Source of the DNA: Duganella phyllosphaerae
GTDB taxonomy: Bacteria; Pseudomonadota; Gammaproteobacteria; Burkholderiales; Burkholderiaceae_D
Length of the DNA stretch: 64,000 nt
Direction of reading: 5' to 3'
Assembly: GCF_001758785.1 (NCBI RefSeq)
Contig: NZ_LROM01000147.1
Location: forward strand, 110,079 to 174,078
In this document: piece after piece, positions 8,645 to 16,935 of the stretch
Layout: each line of letters opens with the position of its first letter
Numbering within the stretch: position 1 is the stretch's first letter
Translations under genes and position numbers: made by a program
The notes under the pieces: generated by a model
The model's input: only the letters and a program-made list of their open reading frames with translations
Databases searched by the model: none
What the model was told of the DNA's origin: nothing

Positions 8645-9109
8645 CTACTTGACCAGGTCCGCGCTCATCACCGCCTTCAAATACACACTGCCCGGATCCC
8701 CCGGCTCGCGCTGCGAAAACCACCACGCGCTGGCCTTGCGGATATCCCAGTCCAGGTCTTCGCCTGCCAGCAGCAGCGCTGCCACCATGCCCAGCGTGGG
8801 TTGATGGCCCACCACCAGCACCGAATCCTTGTTGCCCGGCCAGTTGACCGCTTTCAGGACGTCGGCCGGGTCGGCGCCGGGCGCCAGGTCGGTGTGGAGC
8901 TTGAACTTGCGGCCCAGCGCTTCCACCGTCTGCAGCGTGCGCACGGCCGGGCTGGCCAGGATGCGGCAGCTGTCCGGTAGTTGCGAGTCGAGCCACTGGC
9001 CCATGCGGCGCGCCTGCTTGACGCCCTTGCCGGTCAGCGCGCGTTCCAGATCGGACATGCCGGGCGCCGGGTCTTCGGCCTCCGCATGACGCCACAAAAT
9101 CAGATCCAT
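8645..9109 (-). CDS. sixA: Phosphohistidine phosphatase SixA family
   Basis: A 154-residue histidine-phosphatase-superfamily protein. Arg7-His8 in LWRHAEAED is the catalytic RHG-type motif, and His102 in VVGHQP is the second catalytic histidine. SixA proteins remove phosphate from phosphohistidine, for example on phosphotransfer domains or nitrogen-PTS components. Length is normal for SixA. The gene begins 15 bases after the ppk1 stop codon and has its own AGGAG, so the two genes probably form one operon under the ppk1 Pho box. A role in the phosphate response is inferred from this position only. Confidence 0.88.
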   Translation of the reverse strand: MDLILWRHAEAEDPAPGMSDLERALTGKGVKQARRMGQWLDSQLPDSCRILASPAVRTLQTVEALGRKFKLHTDLAPGADPADVLKAVNWPGNKDSVLVVGHQPTLGMVAALLLAGEDLDWDIRKASAWWFSQREPGDPGSVYLKAVMSADLVK

Positions 9110-9124
9110 GTGTTTCTCCTATGG

Positions 9125-11218
9125 TTACTCGAGATGGCTGCCAGGCGTCCCAAGCGAGTCCATCAAATACTGTTGCGCTGAAAAGCCGCCTTGCTTGCCG
9201 CGCGGTTTGCGGCGCTGGTAGTGGCCATCCGGTTCCAGTTCCCAGGCATTGCGGTTGTCCTTCAGATACGGGTTCAACCCTTCCGACATCACGCGCCGCT
9301 TGAGCGACTTGTCCAGGATCGGGAAGGCCACCTCGATGCGGCGGAACAGGTTGCGGCTCATCCAGTCCGCGCTCGACAGCATGACGTCGTGCGCCAGGTC
9401 GTTGCGGAAGTAGTAAATCCGGCTGTGTTCGAGGAAGCGGCCGATGATCGAGCGTACCTTGATGTTTTCCGACAGTCCCGGCACGCCCGGCTTGAGGGTG
9501 CAGGCGCCGCGCACGATCAGGTCGATCTTGACGCCGTCCTTGGACGCGGCGTACAGCGCGCGGATCACCGATTCGTCCACCAGCGCGTTCATCTTAACAA
9601 TAATCCGCCCCGGACGCCCGGCCCGTGCAATGCGCGCCTCGTTGCGGATCGCCTTGATGATCTCGTTCTGCAGGGCGAACGGCGCCAGCCATAAATGGTT
9701 GAGGCGGTGCGGCTTGGTCAGGCTGGTCAGGTGGATGAACACTTCGTTTACCTCCTGGCTGATGCCCGGATGGCAAGTCAGCAGGCCGAAGTCGGTATAG
9801 AACTTGGTGGTGGTGGGGTGGTAGTTGCCGGTGCCCAGGTGGGCGTAATACTTCAGCTTGCCTTCCTCGCGGCGGATCACCAGCGCCACCTTGGCGTGGG
9901 TTTTCAGGCCCACCACGCCATACACGACCTGGGCGCCGGCCTGCTCGAGCTTGTCGGCCCAGTTGATATTGGCCTCTTCGTCGAAGCGTGCCTTCAGCTC
10001 GACGATCACGGTCACTTCCTTGCCGGCGCGCGCGGCCGTGATCAGGGCTTCCATCAGGTCGGAATTCATGCCGGTGCGGTAAATCGTCTGCTTGATCGCC
10101 ACCACGGCAGGGTCGTGCGCTGCGCTGCGAATAAAGTCGATCACGGTCTGGAACGACTGGAACGGGTGGTGCAGCAAGATGTCATGTGCGCGCAGGGCGG
10201 CGAAGATGTCGGCGCTGCCCGGCTTTTGCGCATTGCCGGGGAAGAAAGGCGTGAAGCGCAGCGACGGATCATCCACGTGATCCATGATCTCGGTGAGCCG
10301 CACCAGGTTGACCGGGCCGTTCACCGCATACAGCCGGCTTTGCTGCAGGCCGAACTGGTCGAGCAGGAATTGCGACAGTTCGGGCGGGCAATTGATCGCC
10401 ACTTCCAGCCGCACCGACGTGCCGAACTGGCGGCCCTGCAACTCGCCTTTGAGCGCCTGGCGCAGGTTTTTCACTTCATCCTCGTCCACCCACAGGTCGC
10501 TGTCACGGGTGACGCGGAACTGCGAATAGGCGATCACTTCGCGGCCGGCGAACAAATCCGAGATATGCGCGTGGATCACCGACGAGAGCAGGCAGAACGA
10601 AATGCCGCCACGGTCGGACAGGTCGTCGGGCAGTCGGATCACGCGCGGCAGCACCCGTGGCGCCTTCAGAATCGCAATCGCCGTGCCGCGTCCGAAGGCA
10701 TCCTTGCCCGACAGCGAGACGATGAAATTGAGGCTCTTGTTGACCACCTGCGGAAACGGGTGGGCCGGATCGAGGCCGATCGGGGTCAGCAGCGGACGCA
10801 CCTCGGTATCGAAATATTCCTTGACCCACGCGCGTTCGGCGTCGGTGCGCTCGTTGTGGCGGACCAGGTGCACGCCGCTGGCGGCCAGCTGGGGCAGTAC
10901 TTCCTGGTTGAGAATATTGTATTGGTCGGTGACCAGCGCGTGGCATTCGTTGCTGATGCGGGAGAGGGTGGCAAGCAGGGCGGGGTGGGTGGCCAGCACG
11001 CCGTCGGTGCCGGCGGCGGCCAGCAGGCTGGCGACGCGTACTTCAAAGAATTCATCGAGGTTGCTGCTGGCAATGCATAAGTAGCGCAAGCGCTCGAGCA
11101 AGGGAATGCTTTTGTCTTCGGCTTGCGCCAGCACCCGGCGGTTGAACATCAGTTGCGACAGCTCGCGGTCGAGGAACGCGGAATTCTTGCCGACTTCGGC
11201 ATGCACATCAGGCTTCAT
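9125..11218 (-). CDS. ppk1: Polyphosphate kinase 1
   Basis: Polymerises the gamma-phosphate of ATP into polyphosphate. At 697 residues it has the full four-domain length. It begins with the characteristic N-domain (FLDRELSQLMFNRRVLAQA, SSNLDEFFEVRV), and His441 in LKTHAKVALV corresponds to the autophosphorylated histidine of the family. It is transcribed divergently from pstS with a Pho box of its own at 11299-11316, and is followed by sixA. Start at 11218 agrees with the family N-terminus. Confidence 0.97.
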   Translation of the reverse strand: MKPDVHAEVGKNSAFLDRELSQLMFNRRVLAQAEDKSIPLLERLRYLCIASSNLDEFFEVRVASLLAAAGTDGVLATHPALLATLSRISNECHALVTDQYNILNQEVLPQLAASGVHLVRHNERTDAERAWVKEYFDTEVRPLLTPIGLDPAHPFPQVVNKSLNFIVSLSGKDAFGRGTAIAILKAPRVLPRVIRLPDDLSDRGGISFCLLSSVIHAHISDLFAGREVIAYSQFRVTRDSDLWVDEDEVKNLRQALKGELQGRQFGTSVRLEVAINCPPELSQFLLDQFGLQQSRLYAVNGPVNLVRLTEIMDHVDDPSLRFTPFFPGNAQKPGSADIFAALRAHDILLHHPFQSFQTVIDFIRSAAHDPAVVAIKQTIYRTGMNSDLMEALITAARAGKEVTVIVELKARFDEEANINWADKLEQAGAQVVYGVVGLKTHAKVALVIRREEGKLKYYAHLGTGNYHPTTTKFYTDFGLLTCHPGISQEVNEVFIHLTSLTKPHRLNHLWLAPFALQNEIIKAIRNEARIARAGRPGRIIVKMNALVDESVIRALYAASKDGVKIDLIVRGACTLKPGVPGLSENIKVRSIIGRFLEHSRIYYFRNDLAHDVMLSSADWMSRNLFRRIEVAFPILDKSLKRRVMSEGLNPYLKDNRNAWELEPDGHYQRRKPRGKQGGFSAQQYLMDSLGTPGSHLE

Positions 11219-11283
11219 GTCTCTTTGGTCACTTTGCAGTTAAGGTCATTCTATTCTGTAATCCAACAGAGTAATGATGCAAC

Positions 11284-11316
11284 AGTGTAAAGACCAATTA
11301 TGACAAGTTTGTGACA
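11284..11316 (-). promoter_or_regulatory. Pho box and -10 element of ppk1
   Basis: Read on the minus strand: TGTCACA, four bases, TGTCATA (11316-11299), the two 7-base direct repeats of a PhoB binding site that replaces the -35 element. Nine bases further is TACACT (11289-11284) as the -10 hexamer. The ppk1 start codon is 66 bases downstream. Confidence 0.8.
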
Positions 11317-11473
11317 AACCGGGAAACCCGGCTGTCATAAAGCCGAAATTTGGCTCGTCATATATGACATGCAGCTGTCACAATCGCGGTATTGCTTCAT
11401 GACACATACCTGTTTTCATAGGGCAGAGAGGCCTGACGCGGTAAAAAACTTCTCTTTGGACATTTTTTCACGA

Positions 11474-11506
11474 TGTCATAAACCTGTCATATTGGCCGGT
11501 TAGACT
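11474..11506 (+). promoter_or_regulatory. Pho box and -10 element of the pst operon
   Basis: TGTCATA (11474-11480), spacer AACC, TGTCATA (11485-11491) matches the PhoB consensus repeats exactly. A -10 hexamer TAGACT (11501-11506) follows after 9 bases, the same spacing as in the ppk1 promoter. The pstS start codon is 38 bases downstream. Confidence 0.9.
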
Positions 11507-11544
11507 TCGCAGCATCCTAACCTGTCATAACAAAGGACTTTGAA

Positions 11545-12591
11545 ATGCGAATGAAACAACTGATCTCTTCCCTGGTAGTCGGTGCCTGCGCCATGATGGC
11601 TCTCTCGTCCGCTGCCACCGCTTCCGATATGACCGGCGCCGGCGCGACCTTCCCGTACCCAATCTATGCAAAATGGGCTGAGACCTACAAAGCTTCCACC
11701 GGCAATGGCCTGAACTACCAGTCCGTCGGTTCGGGTGCCGGCATCAAGCAAATCAAAGCCAAGACCGTCGATTTCGGCGCCTCCGATGCCCCAATGAAGG
11801 CAGAAGACCTGGACGCCGAAGGCCTGATGCAGTTCCCGGCCATCATGGGCGGCGTGGTGACCGTAGTCAACGTGCCAGGCCTGACCCCGGGTCAACTGAA
11901 ACTGACCGGCCCGATCGTGGCCGACATCTACCTGGGCAAGATCACCAAGTGGAACGATGCCGGCATCGCCGCCATCAACCCGGGCGTCAAGCTGCCAGCC
12001 GAAGACATCACCGTGGTGCACCGCGCCGACGGTTCGGGCACCTCGTTCCTGTTCACCGACTACCTGTCGAAAACCAGCCCTGACTTCAAATCGAAGATCG
12101 GCGCCGGCACCGCAGTGAAGTGGATCGTGGGCGTGGGCGGCAAGGGTAACGAAGGCGTTGCCGCCAACGTGCAGCGTATCAAGGGTTCGATCGGTTACGT
12201 CGAGTGGGCGTACGCCAAGAAGAACAAGATGCAGCACACCCAGCTGAAAAACAAGGACGGCAACTTCATGCAGCCTGACGACGAGTTCTTCAAGGCCGCT
12301 GCTGCCAACGCCGAGTGGACCAAGACCCCGGGCTTCGGCGTGGTGCTGACCGACCAGGCGGGTAAAAACTCGTGGCCGATCACCGGCGTGTCGTTCATCC
12401 TTATGCACAAAGTGCAGCCGGACGCCAACAAGGGCAAGGAAGTCGTCAAGTTCTTCGACTGGGCCTTCAAGAACGGCGGCAAGTCGGCTGTCGAACTGGA
12501 CTACGTACCACTGCCTGACTCGGTTGTGAAACTGGTGCAGGAATCGTGGAAAGCCAACCTGAAAGACGCTTCGGGCAAGGCACTGTACTAA
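11545..12591 (+). CDS. pstS: Phosphate ABC transporter, periplasmic phosphate-binding protein
   Basis: Binds inorganic phosphate in the periplasm and delivers it to PstCAB. The 348 residues comprise a signal peptide (about 1-26, ending SAATAS) and a mature protein starting with the family signature MTGAGATFPYPIYAKWAETY; SVGSGAGIKQI and HRADGSGTSFLFTDYLS contribute the phosphate-binding loops. Length is normal. First gene of the pst-pho operon, directly under the strong Pho box. Preceded by AAAGGAC as ribosome binding site. A pair of hairpins between it and pstC probably raises pstS mRNA relative to the membrane components. Confidence 0.97.
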   Translation: MRMKQLISSLVVGACAMMALSSAATASDMTGAGATFPYPIYAKWAETYKASTGNGLNYQSVGSGAGIKQIKAKTVDFGASDAPMKAEDLDAEGLMQFPAIMGGVVTVVNVPGLTPGQLKLTGPIVADIYLGKITKWNDAGIAAINPGVKLPAEDITVVHRADGSGTSFLFTDYLSKTSPDFKSKIGAGTAVKWIVGVGGKGNEGVAANVQRIKGSIGYVEWAYAKKNKMQHTQLKNKDGNFMQPDDEFFKAAAANAEWTKTPGFGVVLTDQAGKNSWPITGVSFILMHKVQPDANKGKEVVKFFDWAFKNGGKSAVELDYVPLPDSVVKLVQESWKANLKDASGKALY

Positions 12592-12601
12592 GACCCTGAT
12601 T

Positions 12602-12670
12602 CCCTTCACCGCCGCATCATCGGGCGGTGAGGGGGTTAGCCTGCGATGCCCATGTGGACATCGCAGGCTA
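12602..12670 (+). terminator. Two tandem hairpins between pstS and pstC
   Basis: Hairpin 1 pairs 12602-12613 with 12623-12634 (one G-T pair, 9-base loop). Hairpin 2 is a perfect 12-bp stem, 12637-12648 with 12659-12670, and a 10-base loop. Neither has a T-run, so they look like 3'-end stabilisers or partial attenuators rather than full terminators, suited to making more PstS than PstCAB. Confidence 0.75.
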
Positions 12671-12693
12671 GCTTACCTTCCCGAGATAACAAT

Positions 12694-13740
12694 ATGAGCG
12701 CTGACATCACTTCCACGCCAATTCCAAAACCGGAGCCGGCCTCGCAGTTTTCTACCGCGCAGGCCACCGCCGCTGACCAAGCCGCCATGCAGTCGATGAT
12801 GCGGACCATGCGCAAGCAGCGCATCCAGGATTTCATCTTCCACAAGACCACCATGCTGTTCGCCCTGTCGGTGCTGCTGGTGCTGCTCGGCATTATCATC
12901 TCGCTCATGGTCGGCGCCTGGCCGGCCTTCAAGGAGTTCGGCCCCGGCTTCATCACCCGCGTGGAGTGGGACCCGGTCAACGACCAGTACGGCGCCATGA
13001 TCGCCATCGTCGGCACCCTGGCCACCTCCGGCATCGCCCTGCTGATCGCGTTCCCGATCAGCTTTGGCATCGCGCTGTTCCTCACCGAAATTTGCCCCGC
13101 CTCGCTGCGCCGCCCGCTCGGTACCGCGGTCGAACTGCTGGCCGGCGTGCCGTCGATCATCTACGGCATGTGGGGCCTGTTCGTGTTCGCGCCGCTGTTC
13201 GGCGACTACGTGCAGCCGTTCCTGAAAAGCACCCTGGGCGTGCTGCCGATCATCGGACCCTTCTTCAGCGGCCCGACCATGGGCATCGGCATCCTGACCG
13301 CCGCCCTGATCCTGGCCGTGATGATCATCCCGTTCATCTCGTCGGTGATGCGCGACGTGTTCGAGATCGTGCCGGCGGTACTGAAGGAATCGGCTTACGG
13401 TCTGGGCTGCACCCGCTGGGAAGTGGTGCGCAAGATCGTGTTGCCATATACCAAGACCGGCGTGGTCGGCGGCGTGATGCTGGGCCTGGGCCGCGCCCTG
13501 GGCGAGACCATGGCGGTAACGTTTGTGATCGGTAACGCCAACAAGCTGTCGTTCTCGCTGTTCGCTGCCGGTAACTCGATTGCCTCCACCCTGGCCAACG
13601 AATTCGCCGAATCGGACACCGTGCTGCACACCTCCTCGCTGTTTGCGCTGGCACTGATCCTGTTTGTCATCACCTTTATCGTCCTGTCCGCCGCCAAGCT
13701 GATGTTGGTTGGCATGTCCCGCAAGGAAGGCCTCAAATGA
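12694..13740 (+). CDS. pstC: Phosphate ABC transporter permease PstC
   Basis: Inner-membrane permease subunit of the high-affinity phosphate importer. The 348 residues have a long hydrophilic N-terminus (about 55 residues) followed by six predicted membrane helices and the EAA-type loop (ESAYGLGCTRWEVVRKIVLPYTKTG) that contacts PstB. I start at 12694 (MSADITS), downstream of the perfect intercistronic stem; an in-frame ATG at 12646 lies inside that hairpin and would be a poor initiation site. Its stop codon overlaps the pstA start (ATGA), implying translational coupling. Confidence 0.95.
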   Translation: MSADITSTPIPKPEPASQFSTAQATAADQAAMQSMMRTMRKQRIQDFIFHKTTMLFALSVLLVLLGIIISLMVGAWPAFKEFGPGFITRVEWDPVNDQYGAMIAIVGTLATSGIALLIAFPISFGIALFLTEICPASLRRPLGTAVELLAGVPSIIYGMWGLFVFAPLFGDYVQPFLKSTLGVLPIIGPFFSGPTMGIGILTAALILAVMIIPFISSVMRDVFEIVPAVLKESAYGLGCTRWEVVRKIVLPYTKTGVVGGVMLGLGRALGETMAVTFVIGNANKLSFSLFAAGNSIASTLANEFAESDTVLHTSSLFALALILFVITFIVLSAAKLMLVGMSRKEGLK

Positions 13741-14624
13741 ACCAAGCCGCCATCAACCCGCAGGAACCGATCGTTCCGATGAACAAGGTGTACCGCAAGC
13801 GCCTGTTCCGTCACCGCATGGGGATCGCCATGTCGGTGCTGGCGATGTCGCTGGGCCTGGCCGTGCTGGCCTGGATCCTGATCACGCTGATCATCAACGG
13901 CTTCTCGGCCCTGTCGGTCAACATGTTCACCGAGAGCACCCCGGCGCCGGGCAGCGAAGGCGGCGGTCTGGCCAACGCCATCTTCGGCAGCTTCATGATC
14001 GTCGGTCTGTCCACGCTGGTGAGCACGCCGATCGGCATCCTGGCCGGCATGTACCTCGCCGAGTACGGCAACGAGAACAAGCTGGCCGCTGTCACCCGCT
14101 TTGTGACCGACATCATGCTGTCGGCGCCGTCGATCGTGATCGGCATGTTCGTGTGGGCCGCTTACGTGGCCACCACCAACCATTACTCCGGTTATGCCGG
14201 TTCGATCGCGCTGGCCCTGATCGCCGTGCCGGTCGTGGTGCGCACCACCGACAACATGCTGCGCCTGGTACCGAGCAGCCTGCTGGAAGCGGCGTTTGCC
14301 CTCGGCGCGCCGCGCTGGAAGGTGGCGATGACGGTGCGCCTGCGCGCCGTGAAAGCCGGCGTGATCACCGGTGTGCTGCTGGCCGTGGCCCGCATCTCGG
14401 GTGAGACCGCGCCGCTGCTGTTCACCGCCCTGAACAACCAGTTCTTCAGCAAGGACATGAACGGCCCGATGGCCAACCTGCCGGTGGTGATTTACGGCTT
14501 CGCCATGAGCCCGTACGACAACTGGCGCGAACTGGCCTGGGGCGGTGCGCTGCTGGTCACCTTCAGTGTGCTGGCGCTTAACATCATCTCGCGCACCATG
14601 TTCTCCCAAAAAATTCCGAATTAA
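13737..14624 (+). CDS. pstA: Phosphate ABC transporter permease PstA
   Basis: Second permease subunit of the phosphate importer. It has 295 residues, an N-terminal cytoplasmic stretch, about six membrane helices, and a conserved EAA loop (EAAFALGAPRWKVAMTVRLRAVKAG). The start overlaps the pstC stop by four bases. It is followed after 45 bases by pstB. Length and order are as expected for pstSCAB. Confidence 0.95.
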   Translation: MNQAAINPQEPIVPMNKVYRKRLFRHRMGIAMSVLAMSLGLAVLAWILITLIINGFSALSVNMFTESTPAPGSEGGGLANAIFGSFMIVGLSTLVSTPIGILAGMYLAEYGNENKLAAVTRFVTDIMLSAPSIVIGMFVWAAYVATTNHYSGYAGSIALALIAVPVVVRTTDNMLRLVPSSLLEAAFALGAPRWKVAMTVRLRAVKAGVITGVLLAVARISGETAPLLFTALNNQFFSKDMNGPMANLPVVIYGFAMSPYDNWRELAWGGALLVTFSVLALNIISRTMFSQKIPN

Positions 14625-14669
14625 TTCGACGAAATAATTAGCGACCACTTATAAAGCGATCGATACATA

Positions 14670-15476
14670 ATGAATACGCAACTGAGCCCAGAAACGACCT
14701 CCGCGCTTGCAGGCGCCGGCAAGCGCACGACCATCGCCATCTCGAACCTGAATTTTTTCTACGGCAAGACCCAGAGCCTGACCAACGTCAACCTGAACAT
14801 CCATGAGCGCCAGGTGACGGCCTTCATCGGCCCGTCGGGTTGCGGCAAGTCGACCCTGCTGCGCACGCTCAACCGTATGTACGACCTGTACCCTGGTCAG
14901 CGCGCCGAAGGCGCGATCATGTACCGCGGCCGTAACATCCTCGAGGCCGGCCAGGACTTGAACATGCTGCGCGCCAAAATCGGCATGGTGTTCCAGAAGC
15001 CGACGCCGTTCCCGATGTCGATCTACGACAACATCGCGTTCGGCGTGCGCCTGTACGAAGACCTGTCGAAAGGCGAGATGGACGAGCGCGTGGAGTGGGC
15101 GCTGAAAAAAGCGGCACTGTGGGGCGAAGTGAAAGACAAGCTGACCAAGAGCGGCCTGTCGCTGTCGGGTGGCCAGCAACAGCGCCTGTGCATCGCGCGC
15201 GGCGTGGCGGTGAAACCGGACGTGCTGCTGCTCGACGAGCCAACCTCTGCACTGGACCCGATTTCGACCTCGAAAGTGGAAGAGCTGATCAGCGAACTGA
15301 AGCAGGACTACACCATCGCCATCGTCACCCACAATATGCAGCAGGCGGCGCGCTGCTCCGACTACACCGCCTACATGTATTTGGGCGAGCTGGTGGAGTT
15401 CGGCGAGACCGACCAGATCTTCATGAATCCTGCCCGCAAAGAAACCCAGGATTACATCACCGGCCGCTTCGGCTGA
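14670..15476 (+). CDS. pstB: Phosphate ABC transporter ATP-binding protein PstB
   Basis: ATPase of the phosphate importer. The 268 residues include Walker A GPSGCGKST (54-62), a Q-loop (VFQKPTPFPMS), the ABC signature LSGGQQQRL, Walker B VLLLDEPTSALD and the switch histidine in IVTHNMQQA. The first 20 residues before TIAISNLNFFYG are less conserved, and the first ATG lacks a strong ribosome binding site. Lies between pstA and phoU in the expected order. Confidence 0.97.
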   Translation: MNTQLSPETTSALAGAGKRTTIAISNLNFFYGKTQSLTNVNLNIHERQVTAFIGPSGCGKSTLLRTLNRMYDLYPGQRAEGAIMYRGRNILEAGQDLNMLRAKIGMVFQKPTPFPMSIYDNIAFGVRLYEDLSKGEMDERVEWALKKAALWGEVKDKLTKSGLSLSGGQQQRLCIARGVAVKPDVLLLDEPTSALDPISTSKVEELISELKQDYTIAIVTHNMQQAARCSDYTAYMYLGELVEFGETDQIFMNPARKETQDYITGRFG

Positions 15477-15510
15477 TCGAACTTATAATACGACAATACG
15501 GAGAATCGGC

Positions 15511-16224
15511 ATGATCGGTGAACACTCATCCAAACAATACGATAACGAACTCGAAGCGATCCGCTCGAAGGTGCTCTTGATGGGCGGCATCGTCGAGACC
15601 CAGTTCCTCGACGCCATGACGTGCTTTCGCATCGGCAACCCGGAACGCGCCGACCGCGTGATGCGCGAAGACGACACCGTCAACCAGCTCGAAGTGTCGC
15701 TCGACGACGCCTGCAGCCACCTGATCGTGCGCCGCCAGCCGGCCGCCAACGACCTGCGCACCATCATGGCCACCATCAAGGTGATTACCGACCTCGAGCG
15801 CATCGGCGACGAAGCGACCAAGATCGCCCGCACCGCCAAGGCGCTGCATTCGCGCGGCACCGCCACCGTCAATCACTACGAAATGGTGCGCAACATCGCC
15901 AACAACACCAGCGACATGCTGCACGATGCGCTTGACGCCTTTGCACGCAACGACGGTGTCCAGGCCCTGAAACTGATCGCCCAGGATGCCGTGATCGACC
16001 ACGAATTCCGCTCGATCATGCGCAACCTGATCACGTTCATGATGGAAGATCCGCGCACGATTTCGGCCGCGCTCGACACGCTGTGGGTGGCCAAGGCCAT
16101 CGAGCGCATCGGCGACCATGCCAAGAACATCGCCGAGTACGTGATCTACGTGGTTGAAGGCAAGGACATCCGTCACACCAAGACCGCGCCTGTCATCGAA
16201 GACAACATCGAACCTGCACAGTAA
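15511..16224 (+). CDS. phoU: Phosphate signalling protein PhoU
   Basis: PhoU couples PstB transport status to the PhoR kinase and keeps the regulon off when phosphate is sufficient. The 237-residue all-helical protein shows the two PhoU repeats, each with the metal-binding E/DxxxD pattern: DLERIGDEATKIA in the first half and AIERIGDHAKNIAEYV in the second. Preceded by ACGGAG. Fourteen bases separate it from phoB. Confidence 0.96.
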   Translation: MIGEHSSKQYDNELEAIRSKVLLMGGIVETQFLDAMTCFRIGNPERADRVMREDDTVNQLEVSLDDACSHLIVRRQPAANDLRTIMATIKVITDLERIGDEATKIARTAKALHSRGTATVNHYEMVRNIANNTSDMLHDALDAFARNDGVQALKLIAQDAVIDHEFRSIMRNLITFMMEDPRTISAALDTLWVAKAIERIGDHAKNIAEYVIYVVEGKDIRHTKTAPVIEDNIEPAQ

Positions 16225-16238
16225 AGAAATACGAACAT

Positions 16239-16931
16239 ATGGCATCCGATAAAACCACCGTACTGATCGTGGAAGATGAACCGGCGATTGTCGAGTTGGT
16301 GACTTTTTCGCTGCGTGAGGCAGGCTGGAACTGCTGCGCGGTGCAAAGCGTGGGCGAGGCGTGGGAGTTCATCCAGACCCGCACGCCGCAGCTGATTTTG
16401 CTCGACTGGATGTTGCCGGATCAAACCGGCTTGCGCCTCTTGGCGCGCATCCGTTCCGACCGCAATTTCCAGGAAATTCCGGTCATCATGCTCACTGCAA
16501 AGAGCATGGAAGAGGACAAGCTGGCAGGCCTGAACACCGGCGCCGACGACTACGTCACCAAGCCGTTCTCGCCGCGCGAACTGCTGGCCCGCGCCCGTGC
16601 GCTGCTGCGCCGCAAGAGCCCGGAACACGCGCAATCGACCATGCGGGCGGCCAATATCGCGCTCGACCCGGTCAGCTGCACGGTGTCGATGGACGACCAG
16701 AAGATCGACATCGGCCACGCCGAGTACAAGCTGCTCAAATTCCTGCTGGCCCACCCCGAGCGCGTGTTTTCGCGCAGCCAGTTGCTCGACAAGGTGTGGG
16801 GCGACCACGTGGTAATCGAGGAGCGTACGGTGGATGTGCACGTGCTGCGCCTGCGCAAAGCGTTGAAAGAAGCCGAGCACCTGATCAAGACCGTGCGCAG
16901 CGTTGGTTATATGTTGTCGGAGAAAACCTAG
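16239..16931 (+). CDS. phoB: Phosphate response regulator PhoB
   Basis: OmpR-family response regulator that binds Pho boxes. The 230 residues comprise a receiver domain (acidic pair in VEDEP, phosphoacceptor Asp56 in LLDWMLPD, conserved Lys in VTKPFSP) and a C-terminal winged-helix DNA-binding domain (RVFSRSQLLDKVWG, RTVDVHVLRLRKAL). The Pho boxes at 11299-11316 and 11474-11491 are its likely targets, giving positive autoregulation of the operon. Ends four bases before phoR. Confidence 0.96.
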   Translation: MASDKTTVLIVEDEPAIVELVTFSLREAGWNCCAVQSVGEAWEFIQTRTPQLILLDWMLPDQTGLRLLARIRSDRNFQEIPVIMLTAKSMEEDKLAGLNTGADDYVTKPFSPRELLARARALLRRKSPEHAQSTMRAANIALDPVSCTVSMDDQKIDIGHAEYKLLKFLLAHPERVFSRSQLLDKVWGDHVVIEERTVDVHVLRLRKALKEAEHLIKTVRSVGYMLSEKT

Positions 16932-16935
16932 TCTC

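Larger units (their letters stand above)
11219..11544. promoter_or_regulatory. Divergent ppk1-pstS regulatory region
   Basis: This 326-base gap holds no gene. It is AT-richer than its surroundings and is crowded with TGTCATA-type half-sites in both orientations: 11299-11305 and 11310-11316 (minus), 11333-11339, 11356-11362, 11376-11382, 11399-11405 (minus), 11474-11480, 11485-11491 and 11523-11529. Two pairs have the exact 11-base periodicity of a functional Pho box and are listed separately. The others are single or badly spaced. Confidence 0.8.
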
